This document shows, in pieces, positions 41,743-47,043 of a DNA stretch of 47,043 bases. The DNA is taken from NCBI GenBank assembly GCA_015485155.1, contig WFUF01000001.1, forward strand, positions 1-47,043, written 5' to 3'. The DNA is from Robiginitomaculum sp. GTDB taxonomy: Bacteria; Pseudomonadota; Alphaproteobacteria; Caulobacterales; Maricaulaceae. Below the pieces are notes generated by a model. The model was not told where the DNA came from. It did no database searches and was given only the letters and a program-made list of their open reading frames with translations. Within the stretch, counting starts at the first letter, position 1; each line of letters begins with the position of its first letter. Position numbers and translations under genes: made by a program.

Positions 41743-43455
41743 TCATTTACAGGTTTGTAGTGTGAAAATATACACAGTCAGACATTGCCCTTTGGAATAA
41801 TTATAGGCGTAAAATGGCTCAGCCTGTTGCAACGCACATTGCTGTTGCTGATGCTCCAAAGTGTCTAGAAATTGATCCAATGAGGTTGGTATCGTTGATT
41901 TCTTTGTTTTGGGATCGCAATTAAGCGCTGAATAAACAATGGTTTTGGCTTTGCTACGCTGCCGGGCTTGCAAGGCATTATTATCTGCCGCCAATATAGT
42001 GTTGGTCCCAAGTTTAAATACTAGGCTGGGTTCTCGATAGTTAATTGATAACACTTCGGAATTGGCATTCTTAGAAAGTAAGGGGTGTAAACCAAGTTCG
42101 GCCAATTGGTTACTGATGCGCTCTGTGGTCTGGGTCATTGGGTGGGAGGGCACAACAAAGCCTCTTACTGCGAATTGCCAGAAAAGCCCTGCTGATAGCG
42201 CCAATATGAGGGCCTGTCGGCTTTGTCCGCGAATTGTAAATACAGATGCACCAAGTGCTGCTACAACCAATAAAGACAGAATCGTTAATGCCAGAGGCGG
42301 CATGTTCCATGGCTCTGGCTCAGCAACTTGCTGCAGGTATATAATGCCGGCCAACAGTAAAATTGGCATCAACAGGCCCAACCCGGCTGACAACCACCGA
42401 CTCCAGCGAAAGTCTTTTAGAAATTGCCAGCCCAGCCCACAAATCAAGGCCAGTGCCGGATAGACAGGTAATGGATAGTGAACCAGTTTTGTTGGGGTTA
42501 TTTCCAGCAGCAAAAAGAACGGAATAATCCAGGCAATTAACAGCCTGATATCGGAGCCATTTTGAGAAATATGTCGGATGCGCCATGCCTTGATAATCCC
42601 GGGAAGCAAAAAGAAGCTGGCTGGAAAAATTGTAAAAGCAAGCAAGGCCATATACATTCCAGGCGGCGCCCCGTGACTTTCCTGCGCACCAGCCAACTTT
42701 GCAGCAAAATCCCCTCCCAGCGCCTCGCGCAGAAACTCCCCGTTGGTTGCCTGTTGAATGGCCCACAGCCAGGGTAATACCATTACCATGACCAATACTG
42801 GCCCCCACCAGACCATCAAGGGGCGCAACCAGCTGACTTTACGTTCCCATATCGCCAGAAATGACAGGCTAAATGCAATCAGAGTTGGCCCTATAGGGCC
42901 TTTGATCAAGATACTGGCTCCTAGGGTCATCCAAAACAGCGACACTGCCCAGCGATTGTTCTTATGACGCAGAACCGACAGTGTAACCAGCATAATCGTA
43001 GTTGTTGCCACCAATGCCGCATCAGTTTTTGCAATTCCAGCCTCAACCGCCAAAAGTACAGAAACCGCAAACAGTGCTGCCCCGGCAAAAGCAGCCTTCC
43101 TTCCTACCAGATATATTCCTGCCCAATAAGTGGCCATTGCTGCCAGCGTGGCAAGTAACAGGGATGGCAGGCGGTAGGCCCATATCTGCCGGGATTGTAC
43201 GGATGAAAACAACTTAACTGAAGCTGCCTGTAGCCAGTAAATTCCTACAGGTTTTTTGTTGCGGGCCTGATCCTGGAACCGGATTTGAACATAATCATTG
43301 CTTTGCAGCATTTGCGTGGTGGCTTGGGCATATCTGGCTTCATCGCGGTCTAATACCGGCATGGTGAAGATGCCAGCACCACCGGCAAGCAGGGCGAGCA
43401 GAGTAATTATCAGCAAATATCTGTTGCTTGAGAAATAGCGGGTTAATGAGCTCAT
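41743..43455 (-). CDS. ArnT-like lipid-linked glycosyltransferase (GT-C)
   Basis: This protein of about 570 residues has many transmembrane helices and a first periplasmic loop with the acidic GT-C motif [16 protein letters not shown], followed by [18 protein letters not shown]. These are diagnostic of the ArnT/GT83 group that moves sugars from undecaprenyl phosphate to lipid A or other acceptors in the periplasm. The C-terminal ~150 residues form a soluble domain. ATG 43455 is preferred to the upstream 43467 codon. Whether the sugar is aminoarabinose or another cannot be told; no arn genes are nearby. Confidence 0.88.
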   Translation of the reverse strand: MSSLTRYFSSNRYLLIITLLALLAGGAGIFTMPVLDRDEARYAQATTQMLQSNDYVQIRFQDQARNKKPVGIYWLQAASVKLFSSVQSRQIWAYRLPSLLLATLAAMATYWAGIYLVGRKAAFAGAALFAVSVLLAVEAGIAKTDAALVATTTIMLVTLSVLRHKNNRWAVSLFWMTLGASILIKGPIGPTLIAFSLSFLAIWERKVSWLRPLMVWWGPVLVMVMVLPWLWAIQQATNGEFLREALGGDFAAKLAGAQESHGAPPGMYMALLAFTIFPASFFLLPGIIKAWRIRHISQNGSDIRLLIAWIIPFFLLLEITPTKLVHYPLPVYPALALICGLGWQFLKDFRWSRWLSAGLGLLMPILLLAGIIYLQQVAEPEPWNMPPLALTILSLLVVAALGASVFTIRGQSRQALILALSAGLFWQFAVRGFVVPSHPMTQTTERISNQLAELGLHPLLSKNANSEVLSINYREPSLVFKLGTNTILAADNNALQARQRSKAKTIVYSALNCDPKTKKSTIPTSLDQFLDTLEHQQQQCALQQAEPFYAYNYSKGQCLTVYIFTLQTCK

Positions 43456-43558
43456 TTTTGCACCCAATCACAGACGAGGTGAATTCGCAATAAATTCCCT
43501 CTTGGCGAATCTGATTTGCAAAGCTAAACACACCCAAATCAACCGGGGCTTACCTGCC

Positions 43559-46500
43559 ATGCCAAAACGTGACGACATTTCCTCCATTTTAATAATTGGA
43601 GCCGGGCCAATAGTAATTGGTCAGGCCTGTGAGTTTGACTATTCCGGGGTGCAAGCATGCAAAGCACTGCGAGAAGAAGGTTATCGGGTCATTTTGGTTA
43701 ATTCCAATCCGGCGACGATCATGACTGATCCGGAAATGGCTGATGCCACCTATGTGGAGCCAATTACTCCTGAGGTTGTGGCCAGGGTAATTGCCAAGGA
43801 GCGCCCTGACGCACTTCTTCCTACAATGGGAGGACAGACAGCCTTGAATACGGCATTGTCCTTGAACAGGGATGGTGTGTTAAAGGAATATGGCGTTGAG
43901 TTGATAGGTGCCAAATCGCACGCCATTGACAAGGCCGAAGATCGCGAGCTGTTTCGCACTGCCATGCACAAAATTGGTCTGGAGACACCAAAATCGAGAC
44001 TTGCCCACAATCTGGAAGAGGCCGAAGAAGCATTTCAGGCTATTGGCTTGCCTGCAATTATCCGGCCCAGCTTCACTTTGGGCGGAACTGGTGGCGGAAT
44101 TGCCTATAACAGGCAGGAATTCAGACAAATAGTCAGTGCAGGCCTTGAAATTTCTCCAACCACGGAAGTTCTGATTGAGGAAAGTATCGTTGGCTGGAAA
44201 GAATTTGAGATGGAGGTGGTGCGCGATAAGGCTGACAATTGTATTATCATTTGCGCCATTGAGAACATTGATCCGATGGGAGTGCATACCGGTGACAGCA
44301 TAACAATTGCTCCGGCCCTGACTTTGAGTGATCGCGAATATCAGATGATGCGTAACGCTTCAATTGAGGTGTTGCGCGAAATAGGTATTGAAACCGGCGG
44401 CTCTAATGTACAATTTGCGGTAAATCCTGAAGACGGGCGTTTGGTGGTTATTGAAATGAACCCCAGAGTGTCGCGCTCATCGGCCCTTGCCTCCAAGGCT
44501 ACCGGGTTCCCGATTGCCAGAGTTGCGGCAAAACTGGCAGTTGGATACACGCTGGATGAACTTGATAATGACATTACTGGCGCCACACCCGCATCTTTTG
44601 AGCCGAGCATAGACTATGTTGTGGTTAAAATTCCACGGTTTGCTTTTGAAAAATACCCTGGAGCCGAGCCGCTTTTAACCACTGCAATGAAGTCCGTTGG
44701 TGAGGCAATGGCTATTGGCCGCACATTTTCCGAGGCTATGCAAAAGGCGCTGCGTTCGCTGGAAACCGGACTATGTGGATTTAATGAATTTGAGTTCCCT
44801 GGCCTTGGTGAAGGTGATGACATGGGAGCAATTTGCGCCGAATTGACAAAACCTACCCCGCATCGTTTGCTCGCTATTGCGCAGGCTTTCAGAATGGGCC
44901 TGACCTTGAATGAGGTTCAAAAAGTTACCCTTTATGAGCCGTGGTTTCTGGCCCGAATTGAAGAAATTGTCCTCATGGAGCAGGATATTCAAAAGCAGGG
45001 CCTTCCAGATAGTTATGACGACTGGCTGATATTGAAGCAAATGGGGTTTGCTGATGCCAGGATCGCCCAATTAACCGGACAAGCAGAAACTGAAGTACGC
45101 AGGGCAAGGTGGCAGGCGGAGGTGCATCCGGTCTATAAGCGCATTGATACCTGTGCCGCAGAGTTTCGTGCCAAGACCCCTTACATGTATTCAGCCTATG
45201 AGCGGGCAGCGCACGGGGAAGAGGCCGAGTGTGAAGCCGGGGTCTCTGCAAGCAAAAAGGTCATAATTCTGGGCGGTGGCCCCAACCGTATCGGTCAGGG
45301 TATCGAGTTTGACTATTGCTGTTGTCATGCAGCGTTTTCCCTGGCCCATATGGGCATTGAATCAATTATGGTCAATTGCAATCCGGAAACCGTATCTACG
45401 GACTTTGACACTTCTGATCGTCTTTATTTTGAACCATTAAGTGACGAAGATGTCCTGGAGATATGTCGGCTTGAAATGAGTCGTGGCGAATTACTGGGCG
45501 TAATAGTGCAATTTGGCGGTCAAACACCGCTAAAGCTGGCCAATGCATTGCATGAAGCCGCAATACCCTTGCTTGGTACTTCTTTGGACAGTCTGGATCT
45601 GGCCGAGGATCGGGAGCGCTTTAAGGCGTTTTTGGATGAATTAAATCTGACCCAGCCGCCAAATATAATTGCCAGAACACAGGACGAAGCTCTGGCTGCT
45701 GCTGAGGAGCTGGGCTTTCCGCTGGTGCTGCGACCAAGCCATGTACTGGGCGGACGGGCGATGGAAATTATCACCAATCAGGCAAGTCTGGAGCGTTATA
45801 TACAACAGGCAGTACAGGTTTCTGCCGGCTCGCCATTATTGCTTGATCGCTATGTCAATGATGCTATCGAAGTTGATGTAGATGCGATTTGCGATGGTGA
45901 GCAGGTCTGGATTTGCGGCATTATGGAGCACATTGAAGAAGCCGGGGTTCATTCAGGAGACAGCGCCTGCGCCCTGCCGCCGTTTTCATTGTCTGACGAC
46001 TTGATAGAGCGCCTAAGTGAGCAAACAAGGAAAATGGCTCTGTCCTTGAATATATGCGGCCTGATGAATGTACAATTTGCCATTTTTGGCGACATTATTT
46101 ATGTGCTGGAGGTCAACCCTAGGGCTTCACGCACCGTGCCGTTCGTGGCCAAGGCCATTGGCGCTCCAGTGGCCGCAATGGCCACTCAGGTAATGGTTGG
46201 GGCCAAATTGGCTGATATGAATTGCCCCAAAATGCCAACAAAATGGGTTGCGGTAAAAGAGGCCGTATTTCCATTTGCCAGATTTGCCGGAGTGGATCCG
46301 GTTCTGGGACCGGAAATGCGCTCCACCGGAGAGGTCATGGGGCTGGATACGGGATTTGCCAGTGCCTTTGCCAAGGCACAATTGGCGGCAGGGGTGAAAC
46401 TTTCAACAAGTGGCACCGTATTTATTTCGGTCAAGGATGCAGACAAGCAGGCAATGGTGCCTTTGGCGAAAAAATTACATAAATTGGGTTTTAAGATTAT

Positions 46501-46801
46501 AGCTACAGGAGGCACAGCCAGCTATCTTGGTGATGCCGGTATTGAGATTGTCCGTGTCAACAAGGTGCATGAGGGCCGCCCGCATTGTGTGGATACCATG
46601 AAAAATGGTGGCGTTTCCTTGGTGTTTAACACCACTTATGGCCGCCGCGCCCATGAGGACAGCTTCACAATTCGCAGAACCGCCTTGGAAATGAATATTC
46701 CATATTTTACTACGGCAGCAGCAGCATCTGCGACTGTTTTGGCCATAGAAGATGCCATGAGTTCCGAATTGCAGGTGCGATGCCTTCAGGAGCTCTCATA
46801 A
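43559..46801 (+). CDS. carB: Carbamoyl-phosphate synthase large subunit
   Basis: CarB makes carbamoyl phosphate from bicarbonate, ATP and glutamine-derived ammonia for arginine and pyrimidine synthesis. It is about 1080 residues from ATG 43559 ([30 protein letters not shown]). It contains two ATP-grasp halves: the first has [20 protein letters not shown] and [16 protein letters not shown], the second [20 protein letters not shown] and [15 protein letters not shown] with [16 protein letters not shown]-terminal MGS-like allosteric domain ends near residue 1080. carA is not in the window. A longer frame to 43502 lacks the family N-terminus. Confidence 0.97.
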   Translation: MPKRDDISSILIIGAGPIVIGQACEFDYSGVQACKALREEGYRVILVNSNPATIMTDPEMADATYVEPITPEVVARVIAKERPDALLPTMGGQTALNTALSLNRDGVLKEYGVELIGAKSHAIDKAEDRELFRTAMHKIGLETPKSRLAHNLEEAEEAFQAIGLPAIIRPSFTLGGTGGGIAYNRQEFRQIVSAGLEISPTTEVLIEESIVGWKEFEMEVVRDKADNCIIICAIENIDPMGVHTGDSITIAPALTLSDREYQMMRNASIEVLREIGIETGGSNVQFAVNPEDGRLVVIEMNPRVSRSSALASKATGFPIARVAAKLAVGYTLDELDNDITGATPASFEPSIDYVVVKIPRFAFEKYPGAEPLLTTAMKSVGEAMAIGRTFSEAMQKALRSLETGLCGFNEFEFPGLGEGDDMGAICAELTKPTPHRLLAIAQAFRMGLTLNEVQKVTLYEPWFLARIEEIVLMEQDIQKQGLPDSYDDWLILKQMGFADARIAQLTGQAETEVRRARWQAEVHPVYKRIDTCAAEFRAKTPYMYSAYERAAHGEEAECEAGVSASKKVIILGGGPNRIGQGIEFDYCCCHAAFSLAHMGIESIMVNCNPETVSTDFDTSDRLYFEPLSDEDVLEICRLEMSRGELLGVIVQFGGQTPLKLANALHEAAIPLLGTSLDSLDLAEDRERFKAFLDELNLTQPPNIIARTQDEALAAAEELGFPLVLRPSHVLGGRAMEIITNQASLERYIQQAVQVSAGSPLLLDRYVNDAIEVDVDAICDGEQVWICGIMEHIEEAGVHSGDSACALPPFSLSDDLIERLSEQTRKMALSLNICGLMNVQFAIFGDIIYVLEVNPRASRTVPFVAKAIGAPVAAMATQVMVGAKLADMNCPKMPTKWVAVKEAVFPFARFAGVDPVLGPEMRSTGEVMGLDTGFASAFAKAQLAAGVKLSTSGTVFISVKDADKQAMVPLAKKLHKLGFKIIATGGTASYLGDAGIEIVRVNKVHEGRPHCVDTMKNGGVSLVFNTTYGRRAHEDSFTIRRTALEMNIPYFTTAAAASATVLAIEDAMSSELQVRCLQELS

Positions 46802-46805
46802 CCCA

Positions 46806-46935
46806 GGAGTCTTTATTCCTCCTACCGCTTCGCTGCTTGAGGAGTTTTTGTTTCTCCTACCGCCTAGCGGCTACTTGAGGAGTTTTTGTTTCTCCTACCG
46901 CTTTGCTGCTTGAGGAGTCTTTACTCCTATCGCTC
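46806..46935 (+). repeat. Tandem 35-38 bp hairpin repeats after carB
   Basis: Three full units start at 46806 (35 bp), 46841 (38 bp) and 46879 (35 bp), and a partial, degenerate unit starts at 46914. Each has GGAG, a T-rich stretch, CTCC, then CCGC..GC.G and CTTGA leading to the next GGAG. Alternating GGAG and CTCC boxes allow either register of pairing; CTCC-loop-GGAG followed by TTTTTG is terminator-like. The 38-bp unit has a perfect inner CCGC-CTA-GCGG stem. It probably ends carB transcription. No gene was recognised in 46936-47043. Confidence 0.75.
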
Positions 46936-47043
46936 GGAATGAAGTGCTCGTAAAAAAACGCTTATTCTGTTTTCCACGGGACAATTACCAAAGGCAGACA
47001 CAATCGGGTTACCGGTTGCATATTTATTTGCGAGCGTTAGGAA

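Noticed and set aside
41743-43455. Lipid A aminoarabinose resistance operon (arn)
   Set aside because: Only the ArnT-like transferase is present. No arnA, arnB or arnC neighbours are seen, so the donor sugar cannot be assumed.
46806-46935. CRISPR array
   Set aside because: The units abut directly with no unique spacers, differ in sequence and length, and no cas genes are present.

Overview
The window is chromosomal sequence from an alphaproteobacterium with moderate to low G+C. Three things point to this. The block rplU-rpmA-GNAT-obgE-proB-proA-nadD-rsfS-rlmH-envC-like-ctpA-deacetylase-rppH is in the usual alphaproteobacterial order. A CycM-like cytochrome c lies divergent to kdsB-pheA. The IF-3 N-terminus is of the ARRPxxxP...GPRVN type. 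A lipid-A/KDO outer membrane is implied by kdsB, a GT9 heptosyltransferase-like gene and an ArnT-like transferase. The genus cannot be fixed from the sequence alone; a marine Hyphomonadales/Caulobacterales-type lineage is a guess. No tRNA, rRNA, CRISPR array, insertion sequence, integrase or phage gene was seen.

Layout. 1-3980: tandem TGACCCT repeats, a TPR protein, an alpha/beta hydrolase, then a divergent GT4 and GT9 glycosyltransferase pair. 4137-4676: infC with a non-AUG start. 4749-8434: an MBOAT and SGNH-like O-acylation pair, with a divergent GT2. 8435-12228: a palindrome and structured leader, then DUF1800, DUF1501 (Tat-type signal) and a 2OG-Fe(II) oxygenase. 12242-13408: dapE on the minus strand. 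13519-25589: a long, mostly plus-strand housekeeping block with a clear rplU promoter, running from rplU to a VanZ-like protein. 25665-27680: a peptidoglycan-binding envelope protein and a single-domain response regulator. 27803-32116: an AGCS amino-acid symporter divergent from tryptophanase plus an NhaC-type antiporter. 32120-35582: DUF423, a TPR lipoprotein, leucyl aminopeptidase and an NlpC/P60 hydrolase. 35643-38042: cytochrome c, kdsB and pheA. 38081-43455: NudC, a PepSY protein, TauE/SafE, a desaturase and an ArnT-like transferase. 43559-47043: carB followed by a tandem hairpin repeat.

Functionally the window is mostly core metabolism and envelope biology: proline, NAD, lysine/DAP, phenylalanine, carbamoyl phosphate and KDO synthesis, ribosome assembly and maturation, and septal peptidoglycan hydrolase control. 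The accessory-looking parts are the surface-polysaccharide genes, the DUF1800/DUF1501/oxygenase group and the tryptophanase/transport island. I saw no convincing novel defence or mobile system. The most unusual signals are regulatory or structural: the infC start codon, the repeat after carB, the leader before the DUF1800 gene, and a minus-strand terminator embedded in the end of a convergent gene.
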